A stretch of DNA of 64,000 nt from Rhizomys pruinosus (lineage: Eukaryota > Chordata > Mammalia > Rodentia > Spalacidae): positions 1,281,591-1,345,590 of the forward strand of contig VZQC01013859.1 in the NCBI GenBank assembly GCA_009823505.1, given 5' to 3'. Under the pieces are notes generated by a model that made no database searches, was not told the DNA's origin, and saw only the letters and a list, made by a program, of their open reading frames with translations. The first letter of the stretch is position 1. Each line of letters begins with the position of its first letter. The translations under genes were made by a program, and so were the position numbers. Below are positions 12,658-23,172 of this stretch, piece after piece.

Positions 12658-12694
<37 letters not shown>

Positions 12695-12695
12695 T
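12600..12695. repeat. AT-rich tract with (TA)n microsatellite
   Basis: An AT-rich stretch ends in a pure alternating TA run at about 12664-12692. Confidence 0.9.
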
Positions 12696-13649
12696 GGCAA
12701 TGCTCCAGGTCAACAATTTAGGAAGAGAATAAAGAGAAATCTGAAATATAAAAAAGAAAAAAAAGAATCTTCAGGATGCAAAGTGAGACTATAATTTTGA
12801 GTTGATAATTCAAAAGTTGCATGTGATTGACAAACTTTTGTAAAGAGGTACCGAGAGCAGTCCTGTTTCACACAAAGGAGAATTTTTACCAAGTTCATGA
12901 TCCTAGTTATTTGGTTTAAAGGAAGAACTAGCCCATGTAGACATGGAAGTGGAGTCTCCCTTTCAAAGTGAGGTACTTAAAACCCTAAACAATTAAGGAG
13001 AGTGAGATGATGGAACTGAGTTTCAATTCCAGCTGCACGCTGCCTATTTGAGATTAACTATTAGCTGTGCTGTCTGTATGTAGTCATGGCTCATTACCAC
13101 CTATCTGTTAGAATTTTCCCTTTGGGGAAAAAATTTTCAAAATCTTGTCAAAAACATAGTGTGTTTCCTGACTCCTGAGGAAAGGTAAATCTAGCCTGCC
13201 CTTCACTCCCAAGTATGCCAAACCATCAAGATTGTAACACTATAAATTACCTTTAAAAACTTGAGAACATGTAGGGAAGGTAACAAGAAAGGCTAGATCT
13301 GACATGCATAACCAAGGAGAACTATTCATAAACAGAAAGAGGAAGAATGAACTCAATCAACAATGTGAAAACCATTTGACTTAAGGGATATGTTTTTGAT
13401 GAATTGTCCCAGCACTGAGATTTATCATGGCCTATTCACTAAGATATTTTATGTACCTCTTCAAAAGTAAACAAGCGAAAACATGCCAAAAGTCAGCAAG
13501 TTGTTTTCCAAACTCATTCTGAAATAATAAAGGTTTGGAAAAGCACAAGGTAAATTCCACTCCCTCCTTTGAGGAGTCGTCCCACTCCAAGCCTGGTTAT
13601 CACTACCTGAACAAACCAGAGCAAAGAGACTGAAGCTGGTTGCCACAAA

Positions 13650-13690
13650 AAGACCCTGTCTCGAAAAAAAAAAAAAAAAAAAAAAAAAGC
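13650..13690 (+). repeat. B1 tail scrap plus A run
   Basis: 'aaagaccctgtctcgaaaa' is the B1 3' end followed by about 25 A. The preceding bases do not align well to B1, so only the tail is claimed. Confidence 0.45.
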
Positions 13691-15629
13691 CCTCCTTAGG
13701 GTGTTCTCAGTGTTTCTGTTTTCCTCTTGGGTCTCTGTATTGTTACAACACAGATGACTAAGCGCTGAGATGCAACCTACTAAGCACACTCCAAGTCTCA
13801 AGTCAGGAAACAATTTTAACAAATGAAAACAATGACAATTCTCTTATTTTCCAGAAAAGAAAAAGGTTTAGGGATAACCAGTAGTGACCATAATAGCTTA
13901 CAAAGTATTCTGAGCTCTACTAAGTAGTGCCTCTAAGGTGGAGAGGGGGAAAAAATTAAACTGCAGGAAATGGAACTCCCATGGTTTTAAGTACCAAGAT
14001 ATGAGAACTTCCAAAGAGAATTGTCTTCCAGTTGACCAGAGCAAGCCCCATTTTGTTTGATGTCCTAGGAACACCAGGTATTTATCAGAATTTATCCTGG
14101 GGGGAGAAACAAGTAGTTTCAGGGATGGCTCTTAACAGCAAGCTAGGTAAGCTAAGGCAGATTCTAAATGTCTTTGGTACCTTAAAATTACTCCAGTGAA
14201 CAAAGAGAAATGAATATCCTAGGTTGGTTAGAATGTTGTGGCATCCCAGGAGGAGACTCAGGAGGCAGAATCAAGCAGATATCTGTAAAACCTTTCTCAA
14301 GCAAGATGTCCATTTTACAGGGAAAGTAACCCAGTGGACTACACATAAAAAAAAAAAAAAAAATCAAACCTGAACAAACCTATCATGAAAAGTGGTACTG
14401 GAAAATGGATACCAAGTTTTCTCATATATAAAGTATAACCCAAGTATAATTGTCAAATTTAAGAATTGTAAATTCTGACTTTTGTCTTCTTCGTTTGCTG
14501 TTTCTTCACAGATGTTTCTTCCTCTCGTTTACATATTCTATTTGTGTTTATTTTCCATCTCATTATTTTTGTCTTCCATGGCCATTTTTTCTTCTTTCTA
14601 GGTAACCCTGATCCAGACAATATTTTAATGTTCTATAATTCAAGACTTAACTCAGTGCTACTACAGACTGGACATTTCTAGTTTAGTGTATTACTTCCAA
14701 GTAAAATAATGTAAGAAACGGAGAATGACCCTTGAGCTATTTTTCTTTCATAGCACTTTGTCTTTTGTCTAAGACACTTTGGTGCATCAATGGAATAACT
14801 TCGAAGTTCTACATAATCAACATGATTTCCCATTCTGTTTTGGTTTCTGAAGAGCATGTTTCCTATTCTGAGGGTTCCAGGATGAGCTGTCAATCTTGTA
14901 CTTAACTCCCTTTAGCAAATGAATGGGCACATGACCAAGTCTAACCAAATCATGACACAATATCCCTTAGCTGATACAATGACAGTATAGATGTTAGACC
15001 TAAAGTTTGGCCAATTTGAATCTTCTCGGGGATGGATCGGCAGTGGTCACTGCCAGGTTGTTCTGTCTGGCTCATAACCACTAATGACTTAGATCTGGAA
15101 TTACTTCTGTGCTACATAGTTAGAGTCTACCCACATACAAAAAGTCAACACATATCTAAACAGTGAAATCAGAGATACACACAGTATTTGAATCCAGTCA
15201 CCTGCCAGTTACATCAGCTGGTAAATACTGAATTTAGCATAAGCTAGTTTAAATTGGGTTCCAGTCACTTACAACTGAGGAGAGCCCTGGGGTATATTAA
15301 TGTCAAACACTATTAACAGCTGAAACTAACACAACGTTCTATTGCTTAATGACAAATGACTAATGTATGCAACTCATATTTCCCAGAAATATGCAATGGC
15401 TATACCAGTCCTATTATAATGCTTAGTCAGGATAGTGAGCATAAGAGTCATTATAGTTTATGGAAGATTTTCTCTATCACTGATTTAGTCTCCTCTCTCT
15501 TCTACAAGGCAAAACATCCTTTGAGTTCAGATTAATCTTGAAGGCTTTTTCATTTCCAATAATAAATAGAATAGAAAACACTTTCCCACTAACAGTTTTC
15601 CCAACATCGAGTGCATATAGCCACTGAAA

Positions 15630-15745
15630 AAAATATTTAGTGATGACCTACTGTGTGCCAGCCAATTTATCATGTGCTGTGGATAGCAATTTAGCCGACA
15701 TAATACAGGCCTCCATGGTGAAGCCAGATAATAAACAAACTGACA
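15630..15745 (+). mobile_element. Ancient L2-type repeat relic
   Basis: 'atatttagtgatgacctactgtgtgccagcc' with 'ctgtggatagcaa', 'catggtgaagcc' and 'agataataaacaaac' keeps the order of a common L2/MIR-type 3' module. Diverged, so the subfamily is not assigned. Confidence 0.55.
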
Positions 15746-16445
15746 AACAGCTAACCTGCAGCAGTAATAGAAAAATAAATCATGCAAGAGAATAAGAAGA
15801 GATAGGCTTCCCTGACAAATCGCATATAAGAAGATACCTGAAATACTTGGAGGATGCCTCAAAACAGGAAGAATTAAAGGGCTTTTGAACTTCCAGTGAA
15901 GACATGAGAGAAAAAGAAGAATCAAGGGTAAATCTGAGCTTTAAGTGTAACAGCGCATGATGATGTCATGCATGAGTTAGGGGTTGCCATGAAAGGACTA
16001 TGCTTCACCATGGAAACCCAGGGAGGATATCTGTTTTCTATGTCTGAGTGGGAACTGGGGAAGCAACCAGACCCTACAGTTCCCCATGCTCTTGATGCCA
16101 AAGCAAGAAAGAAGTGGCTTTCATCATCTAAGCAGAGAAGACTGAGATAGCTCAAATGTGATGTTGGGCAGTCATCCCTTTTACCTACCCTCAAAGACAA
16201 TAATGACATAGCACAGAAGACTGGGGCCTTCAAGCTGTGGTAATGTTCATAGTCCTTTGCCATGGGAAAACATGAAAACCTCTCATGAAAATATCTTAGC
16301 AGAAGCCAAAACGAATAAGGGTATGGAATCAGACAAGACTGTCCATTTACCTCACTGTAATGCTGTCCAATTCTTAGAAATAATTAGAAATATGAACTCA
16401 ACTCACTCCATCCCCCATCCCTCTGGAGAACCTACACAAACTCTT
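15746..16445. other. Unassigned sequence
   Basis: No gene or recognised repeat. Overlapping short open frames on both strands near 15530-16260 have no recognisable domain. Confidence 0.4.
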
Positions 16446-16552
16446 GGGATCATCTTAAATGATGGATTTCATCATAGAGCTTATTAAAGGCTTGTTCTTG
16501 GGATAATTTTCAAAGATGAATTTCATCATATAGTTTATTAGAGGCTTGCTAT
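16446..16552. repeat. Tandem duplication, 54-bp unit, two copies
   Basis: Units at 16446-16499 and 16500-16552 share 'gggat', 'gatg(g)atttcatcata' and 'ttatta(a/g)aggcttg'. They differ at about a fifth of positions, so this is an old local duplication. Confidence 0.75.
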
Positions 16553-17630
16553 AATTCAATTATAGGAATGATAAAGGCCCATGTTCTACCTCTGAGTTGA
16601 TATACTGGACCTATACTTTCTCTGTGAAAAAATATATTCAGTTAATGTTAGGGACACCTAAAATATTTGTAAATAATTTTTAAAATACCATAAAATATGC
16701 TATATGGTAAACATTCTACCAACAAACCCTTAATGTAGATTTGGCTATTTTTACTTAATTCATTTGTTTTATGAGATTACATATTTTAAAGTCCTCTTTA
16801 TATTGTCACATATGTAGAACAGTATAGGTGCATCTTAAATGACAATGGCTGTCATAGTACTAGTGATCAGACATACTATCTCAGGTAAGCAGTATTTATT
16901 GGTCATTACCTTAACTGTGCTAACACCTGTCTTTGGTAAGACAAGATAAAAAAGTAAAGTTTTTTATAAATGTATATAACTATATGCTGTATGTTACATT
17001 GGTCCCAAGTAATCAATGTATCTCAAAATATTTTCTAGTTGCTTAAGAACCATAGGTTGACATCTGCCTGTTCATTACAACAATAAAAATTATTCAAATG
17101 CCAATTACATTCTACATGACCATACTATTATTTGTGGTATTCAATATTATAGAATTACTGCCACATAATCTTTAGCATAAAATATGTGGTATGAATTTGC
17201 ATACAGAGATACTTGGGACTTTTAACAATTATAAATTTCTCAATTGTTCAAGCATTAACCTAAAAGCATACAGTGATAAAAACTGGAAAGTCTAGCTTCT
17301 CTTTGCTCTTTTGTTTCAATTATGTTTTTGTCTTATATGAGACTGCCATTATTTTTCTATTTTGTTAATGTCTTGTGAATTTATATTGTGTTTATACAGT
17401 TATCCATTTCTATGCTATTAAATATAGAACTAAATGTGAAATCTTCAAAAGCAATGTTTCCAAAACTTGGCAAAAATTTCAGGGACAGTAGACCTTTCAA
17501 ACTGAAGATGATTTTGCATGAAAACAGTTTAAAGTCAGAGGTTATTATCTAAGAGTCTATATTGCATCAACAATTACCTGTGGAAAGATTGAATAATGAC
17601 AAATATTTCTTTGTTTTGAGTTCTTTTTTT
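16553..17630. other. AT-rich sequence
   Basis: Strongly AT-rich, with no gene or named repeat seen. Confidence 0.45.
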
Positions 17631-17635
17631 AATTA

Positions 17636-17850
17636 ATTTATTTATATGTTTTTTATCAAATCTAGACCCATGTCCCCCCCAATCCCCCCACCCCACCAGA
17701 GCTCATGCATTCTGCCAAACATGCTTTTCATCTCTTTCTCAGTATTCTCCATGTGGAAGTTGACTGTTTTGAGCAGAAGTTCACTGTTTCAGTCAGTTCT
17801 TCGATGCAGTCCTTTCTGTTGTTGTAATGACAAATATTTCAATGGCTCTC
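17636..17850 (-). mobile_element. L1 3' end, antisense
   Basis: On the minus strand this carries the same module as 20850-21057 and 41460-41720: 'gcagaatgcatgagctctgg' as complement near 17697-17716, a G-rich segment, and 'ctgactgaaacagtgaac' as complement near 17783-17800. It is a truncated L1 3' UTR. Confidence 0.6.
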
Positions 17851-17887
17851 TGTCATAAAGAAAAGCAAAAAGTAAAACCACCAACAT

Positions 17888-18025
17888 GGGTCAGTAGATA
17901 AAGGCACTTGCTCCCAAGCTTGATGACTTGAAATTTATCCCTAGAACTTATATAGTAGAAGAGAACAGATTACTGCAAGTTGTGCTCTGACCTTCATACA
18001 TGTGCTGTGCCACATTGTGTCTGCT
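17888..18025 (+). mobile_element. B3 SINE, sense
   Basis: 'gtcagtagataaaggcacttgct', 'gcttgatgacttgaa', 'gaacagattactgcaagttg' and 'ctctgaccttcatacatgtgc' match the rodent B3 order with decay. Confidence 0.65.
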
Positions 18026-18177
18026 AGAGTTTAATATGTATGTGTTTAGTTCCCACCAATTTCCCATTCCATCAGAAAATAACTTTGTGATATCCAATAC
18101 CAACCATATAATATTGAAAACAAATATGACATGGTGACTTAAATAAATTTGATTCAATTCTCATAAGAAAGATTTTT

Positions 18178-18385
18178 AGATTTATTTTATTTTTAATTAT
18201 GTGTGTGTATCTGAGAATGTGAATGTGGGTGACCACAGAGGCCACGAGAGGACAAATACTTCCCGGAAGCTTGAGTTACAGGTTGTTGTGAACCACAGGA
18301 CATGGGTGAGGACAGCCAAAGTCCAGCTCTTTATAAGAGCAGTAAGTACTCTTAACCACTGAGCCATTTCTCTAGTCTCTAAAGT
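18178..18385 (-). mobile_element. B2/B3-type SINE, antisense
   Basis: T-rich left end, 'gtgaaccacaggacatggg', 'cttaaccactgagcca' and 'tctctagtc' at the right identify a decayed B2-class element on the minus strand. Confidence 0.7.
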
Positions 18386-18990
18386 CATCCTTATTAATTA
18401 TGGAAAATTACAGGCAATGTGCTTTCGTTTTTCTAGCCTCCCTTTGTTTCTGCCTGAAATAGTATTCTCACTTATCTTTATAAAAATATGCTCTTAATTC
18501 AAATGATTTTGGTAAAATGATTCCTATCCCTTCTACCTCTTTAACGTTCCTTTCCCAATGAGCTATAGCTACCTGGATCCTATGTTTTATGGTTTAATTA
18601 TTCAAAATCCCTCTGACTCTCTGAACCAATCCATATGCTTCTCATAAACTCATTTTATTTTCTTAAACTTAAGCTGCAAACAACTCCAGAAGACACAATA
18701 CGTAACAATCAAAATCAAGTTGGATTTCATTCAAGATTATTACTCTAAATACTAAAAATTCCTGAACTGCGTTGCTCATGTAGAGCTGAGGAGCTAATTC
18801 TCCTGAGTGCTTATGACTGTTGCCTGAACAGGTGCTGAAACATATGAACCAACGTGTAGTTCATCTGGAATATACATTTTCTATATTTTCTCCTTTACAT
18901 ACTACAGAGAAATTTTATATTAGAAAATCTTTTTTCATTTTTCTTGTGTGTTGATACACTTGCAAAGACATAGTAAATTTTGTATAGTCA
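18386..18990. other. AT-rich sequence
   Basis: Nothing recognised. Confidence 0.4.
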
Positions 18991-18992
18991 AT

Positions 18993-19042
18993 GGTCTATA
19001 ATAATGTATTTTATAATGGACTATAATAATATATTTTATACT
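18993..19042. repeat. 25-bp tandem duplication
   Basis: Units 18993-19017 and 19018-19042 begin 'ggtctataataatg' and 'ggactataataata' and run on through 'tattttat'. Confidence 0.8.
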
Positions 19043-19084
19043 TGCTATTATGTAACACATTTTGGTACATAATTCATCCCGTGG

Positions 19085-19205
19085 TTAATATCACATAGAT
19101 GAGAAAACTACTGAGGTTAAATGAGTTTCCCAATCATGCAGTTGGAAAATGTCAAAAGTAGAGTCAAAAACTAAATTTTCTAGATCAAAGTCCCAAGTTA
19201 GTTTT
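19085..19205 (-). mobile_element. MIR-type relic, antisense
   Basis: 'agatgagaaaactactgaggttaaatg' and 'cccaatcatgcagttgg' follow the complement of the MIR 3' half. Highly diverged. Confidence 0.5.
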
Positions 19206-19277
19206 TTTAATCATAATAGAGTCTAGCGATCTCACTGCAATATGCAAATAGTCTTCTTAGTGTATAAGTATGGTTTT

Positions 19278-19427
19278 ATTATTGCTTTTTTGAGACAAGG
19301 TCTCCCCATAGCCCCAGCTGGCCTGGAACTCATTCTGTAGACCAGGCTGGCCTTGAACTCACAGAGATCCACCTGCCTCTGCCTCTCAAGTGCTAGGATT
19401 AAAGGCCTGTGCCACCACACCCAGCTT
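19278..19427 (-). mobile_element. B1 SINE, antisense
   Basis: 'gagacaaggtctccccatag', 'agaccaggctggccttgaact', 'ctcaagtgctaggattaaaggc' and 'accacacccagc' give an almost complete B1 on the minus strand. Confidence 0.9.
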
Positions 19428-19439
19428 AAAGACAGTTCT

Positions 19440-19516
19440 CTGCGGTAGGATGAGTCTTGTGGGTATATACCCAAGAGTGGTATGGCTGGATCAGGTGGTA
19501 AGCTCATTTTGAGTCT
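19440..19516 (-). mobile_element. L1 fragment, antisense
   Basis: 'tgtgggtatatacccaagagtgg' is the widely conserved L1 3'-region motif read on the minus strand. It forms the left end of the L1 portion of the composite and is cut by the following B1. Confidence 0.65.
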
Positions 19517-19674
19517 TTTTTTTTTTTTTTTGTCTTTTCGAGACAGGGTCTCCCTGTAGCCCCAGCTGTCCTGGAACTCACTCTGTAGACCAGGCTGGCC
19601 TTGAACTCACAGAGATCCACCTGCCTCTGCCTCCCAAGTGCTAGGATTAAAGGCGTGCACCACCACGCCCGGCT
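19517..19674 (-). mobile_element. Young B1 SINE, antisense, with target-site duplication
   Basis: A T run, then 'gagacagggtctccctgtag' through 'caccaccacgcccggc'. It is flanked by the 13-bp direct repeat TCATTTTGAGTCT at 19504-19516 and 19675-19687. Low divergence and retained CpG indicate a recent insertion into the L1 fragment. Confidence 0.92.
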
Positions 19675-19693
19675 TCATTTTGAGTCTAAGTGT

Positions 19694-19830
19694 CCTCTGC
19701 CTCTGCCTCTGCCTCTGCCTCTGCCTCTGCCTCTGCCTCTGCCTCTGCCTCTGCCTCTGCCTCTGCCTCTGCCTCTGCCCCTCCCCCTGCCCCTGCCCCT
19801 GCCCCTGCCTCTGCCTCTGCCTCTGCCTCC
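19694..19830. repeat. (CTCTGC)n hexanucleotide microsatellite
   Basis: About 23 units of CTCTGC, with a variant CCCTGC/CCCCTC block at 19776-19808. The right edge runs into 'gcctcctcccgaatgctgg', which resembles the B1 core, so the array may have expanded from the 'gcctctgcctcc' motif of a B1. No frame across it contains a stop codon on either strand; the long dipeptide-repeat reading frames here are artefacts of the repeat. Confidence 0.95.
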
Positions 19831-19839
19831 TCCCGAATG

Positions 19840-20177
19840 CTGGTGGATGATCTTTTTTATGTGGGTTTGCAAATAATTTTGTTGAGAATTTTTGCATCTG
19901 TATTTCTTAATGAGATGGGTCTATAGTTTTATTTTTTTTTTTGGGGGGGTTGTATCTTTGCCTGGTTTGGGTATTAAAGTGATGATGGCTTCATAGAAGG
20001 AATTTGGGACATTTCCCTGTTTGTATCCTTCTGAACAGCTTTAGTAATAATGGTTGTAAGTCCTCTTCAAATGTTCTATAGAATTCTGTCGTAAAGCCAT
20101 CTGGGCCTGGGCTTTTTTTAGTTGGGAGGTTTTTTGTTGTTGTTTTTTTTAATAATAGGTCATAAGTAATGAATACA
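19840..20177 (-). pseudogene. L1 ORF2 reverse-transcriptase fragment, antisense
   Basis: Minus-strand translation of about 19991-20140 contains [20 protein letters not shown], the conserved start of the LINE-1 reverse-transcriptase region, followed by residues like LLLKLF. Upstream coding is absent and the catalytic motif FADD is not seen. It is a short inactive remnant in inverted orientation relative to the L1 3' part at 20290-21055. Confidence 0.85.
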
Positions 20178-20290
20178 GGCATCCTTCATGTAAAAGCAAT
20201 TTGCAAGTAGCTATGCCCAAACTTATACAACCCGAGGCCCCCGTTGTCCAGCTGGGGGAGCTTATAAGTACTATCATGTTGATCATTTAT
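20178..20290 (-). mobile_element. Family A fragment
   Basis: 'catccttcatgtaaaagcaa' through 'gagcttataagtactatcatgttgatca' matches 62735-62830 and the complement of about 2800-2912. The family A stretch between the inverted L1 ORF2 piece and the sense 3' part suggests family A is part of a rodent L1 or was recombined with one. Confidence 0.5.
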
Positions 20291-21055
20291 TGCAGATCTC
20301 TTCACAATAGCAAAGAGCTAGGCCCCTCAAACAATGAGTGGATAGAGAAAATGTGGTACATCTACACAATGGAGTTCTATGCAGCGATAAAGAAAGATGA
20401 CCATCATGAGCTTAAAAATGGATGGAACTAGATTATGCTAAGTGAAGTAACACAGTCCCAGAAAAACAAACCATAAATGGTATCCCTCATTTGTGGATGC
20501 TAGCACCAAGTACCTAGTTGTAAAGGAAACTGAGCAAAGTTAATGTTATATTCCTCTTTATCTGAAAGCAACTGTGCTCTTTTAGTGTGAATCCCTTAAC
20601 AAGCTCTAGAATTAACTTACCATGTATTTTCAGACTTTGTAATCTTGGTATATGGGTGGAGGGTATGTATGCATATTTCAGAGTAATATAAAATTAAAAG
20701 GGAAAATGTGAATCCTGAAATATGATTTGGAAATAGCATACAGTTTATTTTCAGATGACGTAATTTTAGTATAAGTATGACATATATACGCATATGTTGA
20801 AGCAATACAAATTGGAGGGAACAATAACAACTTAAGAACTGGGACAAAGAACTGACTGAAACAGTAATGTTCTCCCCAAAACAATAATCCTCTGCTTTGA
20901 AAAACTTTTAAAAAACTCAGAAAAAGATATAAGACATGTATGGTAGAATGCATGTATTCAGGTGGGGTGGGGGGCATGGAAAGGGAAATGAGTCTAAATT
21001 GGATTGAGAAATTATGTATGAAATGCATAAGACTTCAATAAAATATTTTTTTAAA
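20291..21055 (+). mobile_element. L1 3' part, sense, with poly(A) end
   Basis: 'tcacaatagcaaagagct', 'aatgtggtacatctacacaatgg' and 'aaatggatggaactagatta' are L1 3'-region landmarks, here on the plus strand. The right end has 'gtatgaaatgcataagac' and 'ttcaataaaa' then A-rich sequence. Together with the antisense L1 pieces to its left this resembles a 5'-inverted (twin-primed) L1 insertion. Confidence 0.7.
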
Positions 21056-21057
21056 AA

Positions 21058-21157
21058 AGACAGTTCTTAACCGCAATGTTGGTGCTGGGAATTGAACCCG
21101 GGACCTCTGTAAGAGAAGTTGGCACTCTTAATTACTGAGCTATCTCTCCAGTCCCAT
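21058..21157 (-). mobile_element. B2 SINE 5' half, antisense
   Basis: 'ggtgctgggaattgaaccc' and 'gagctatctctccagtccc' are the antisense head of B2. The 3' half is not adjacent, because the L1 sits where it should continue. Confidence 0.75.
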
Positions 21158-21190
21158 ATGTTAAGTTAGAAAAACCATAAGTATGGTTTT

Positions 21191-22260
21191 TTTTAACTTA
21201 ATACATATCTTTGAGATGTGGAATATAGACAGCAAAAATTAAGTCTATGTGGATTTTGTTATGGTTTTTTTTTTTTTTGGCTTGGAAACCTAAATTTCTG
21301 AAGAATGACTAGAAATACACTTTTAATCACTTCAAAAAATTTTACAGGAGCATTAGATGTTTTCATTCTTCTTAACTAAAAAGGAAATGGAAACCTCTGA
21401 GCCTGCACACATCTGAAGTGGACTGCTGGTCACCAGTCTCCACATATGCCCAGAGAATCCTCATAAACTCAGAACCTATGAGGCTCACATATTGCAGGGT
21501 GGGTCAGGAGAAGGCTGGCTACAGCAACGAACAAACATAAATTAAGTCAAGTCATGGGCTTGTGGAACTTATATACAATCAACAGAAACTAGGCTGCACT
21601 GGGTACTATTATGGATGTCATAATAGTACCTGTTCTCCAGCTTTACTTTTCATGAAATCATCTGTTTTCCTCAACGACATACTGGTGTTAGTAAAACAAA
21701 TTTCAACAAGCTGCTGAAGCTAAAATTAGTCTGAGTTGGCATCACTCAAGTTTGGGGAGGGGAGGGGAGGGGAACACAGCAGGAATTTCTTTTTAAATCT
21801 AAAAGCATTAATATTGAACCTCAACAGAATGCCTTGAGATACCTTATAAATATTTCTTCTCCTTAAGTGCAGCCAGGTTGCAACATGCTTTGAGATTTGG
21901 AAGCCAAATACAGAATATATACTAAAAATCCCATGTCTGCCATACATGTGGAGTATTCATAATATTTTCTTTATTTTTCATCTTTACTTTTGTCCTTTAA
22001 GTGTCCATACTACCACCTTTGAAATTATGTTATATTTTAAAATATTGTAACATATCTGCTATTCCTATATCAGTTATATATAGCTGTCCAATAGTCTACC
22101 AAATAGTAATAGTTGAAGTTCAATTGATAGCTGAAAATAACTTCCATTTATTGAGCTCAAGATTCTGTGGGCTAGCAACTTGAGCTGGCCTTCCTCAATT
22201 CACTCCTGATGATCATCGCTGACCTCATCCCTGAATTTATAGGCAACAGATATGTTACTT
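21191..22260. other. Unassigned AT-rich sequence
   Basis: No gene or named repeat. A (GGGGA)n-like patch lies at 21755-21772. Confidence 0.4.
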
Positions 22261-22274
22261 AAGCCTGGTTACTT

Positions 22275-22646
22275 GGGCTGGAGAGATGGCTCAGTGGTTA
22301 AGAGTACCTACTGCTCTTGCAGAGGACCGGGGTTCGATTCCCAGCACCCACATGGAGGCAAAGAACCATCTTTAAGCCGGGCAGGCAGACCTCTGTGTGT
22401 TCAAGGCCAGCCTGGTTTACAGAGTGAGTTCCAGGCCAGCTGGAGCTAAAGGGAGACCCTATCTAAAAAAAAAGAAAAAAGAAAAAGAATGATTGAGCAG
22501 CTCTGGTGGGATGGGGAGGTAGGAAGGGGGACACAGATCTAGATATGATTTATAATGTAATCTTGTAAAATATATAATATTTAAATAAATAAGAAAGATC
22601 AAACATTATTAAATAAATAAAGAAAAGAAAAAGAAAAAAAGAAAAA
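22275..22646 (+). mobile_element. Chimeric retroposon: B2 head, shortened B1, extra 3' segment
   Basis: A B2 tRNA-like head (22275-22360, 'gggctggagagatggctcag') is joined directly to an internally shortened B1 (about 22371-22466, 'ttcaaggccagcctggttta' to 'gggagaccctatct'). Then comes a segment of about 150 bp with no homology I recognise, ending in an A-rich tail. One 14-bp direct repeat AAGCCTGGTTACTT (22261-22274 and 22647-22660) flanks the whole, so the three parts went in together. Reverse-transcriptase template switching is the simplest origin. Confidence 0.8.
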
Positions 22647-22660
22647 AAGCCTGGTTACTT

Positions 22661-23030
22661 CCAAATCAACTAAGGCAACATGGAAATGTGTCTTCTGTCA
22701 TCAGCCTGACTAGCTTAGCTTTTTGCAGTGATGGCAGCCATAAAATTGTGAAGGATTTCCCACACTCCTGCCTGCATCATGTTTGTCTATGTCTAACTTG
22801 ATAAATCTTAAGATTGGTAAGGAATCTACACTAAGCACTATGAATAAGACTGTCACTAGAAAGATTATTTGTAACCTTGTCTGCAATCTACCACAGTATA
22901 GTAATTAGTTATTGATTGATCAGTATATTTTCAATCGCAGGTTACATATGTCCTGTGAAGTCATGAAGGACATGTTAATGTAATTTACATTTAATTTGAA
23001 AATCACATCTTGTGTGGGGATGGGGGATTG
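22661..23030. other. Unassigned sequence
   Basis: Nothing recognised. Confidence 0.4.
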
Positions 23031-23032
23031 GA

Positions 23033-23172
23033 GACAGGGCCCCACTGTGTAGCTCCACTTGGCCTGGAACTGGCTATGGAGACTATTTCACATTGGCCTT
23101 GATCTCATAGCCTTCTGCCTGTGTTTGCCTCCTGAGTGATGGGATTAAAATTGGATGCCACCATGCCCAGAA
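23033..23172 (-). mobile_element. Old B1 SINE, antisense
   Basis: 'gagacagggccccactgtgtagct', 'tggcctggaactgg', 'tgatgggattaaaa' and 'gccaccatgcccag' are B1 landmarks on the minus strand with heavy divergence. Confidence 0.8.

Larger units (their letters stand above)
10745..15625. other. Long repeat-poor AT-rich block
   Basis: About 4.9 kb with almost no recognisable young SINE or LINE; exceptions are a B1 tail scrap at 13650-13690 and short A or AT runs. Open frames here are short and show no motif. Nothing supports an exon, though conserved non-coding elements cannot be judged without alignment. Confidence 0.5.
19264..21190. mobile_element. Layered nested-insertion composite
   Basis: A 14-bp direct repeat ATAAGTATGGTTTT lies at 19264-19277 and 21177-21190. 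Between the copies are an antisense B1, an interrupted L1 with inverted parts, another antisense B1, a hexanucleotide array and an antisense B2 piece. A second direct repeat AAAGACAGTTCT (19428-19439 and 21056-21067) bounds the L1 portion. Direct repeats of this kind are typical target-site duplications, so this reads as successive insertions into one site. Confidence 0.6.

Noticed and set aside
15527..16263. Two adjacent minus-strand frames of 132 and 113 codons
   Set aside because: No domain, no splice context, and overlapping short frames on the other strand. The region includes an ancient L2-type relic.
19601..19926. Long open frames on both strands with Leu-Pro, Ala-Ser, Cys-Leu or Arg-Gln repeats
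   Set aside because: They are the translation of the (CTCTGC)n array in different frames; a six-base unit without a stop gives open frames everywhere.
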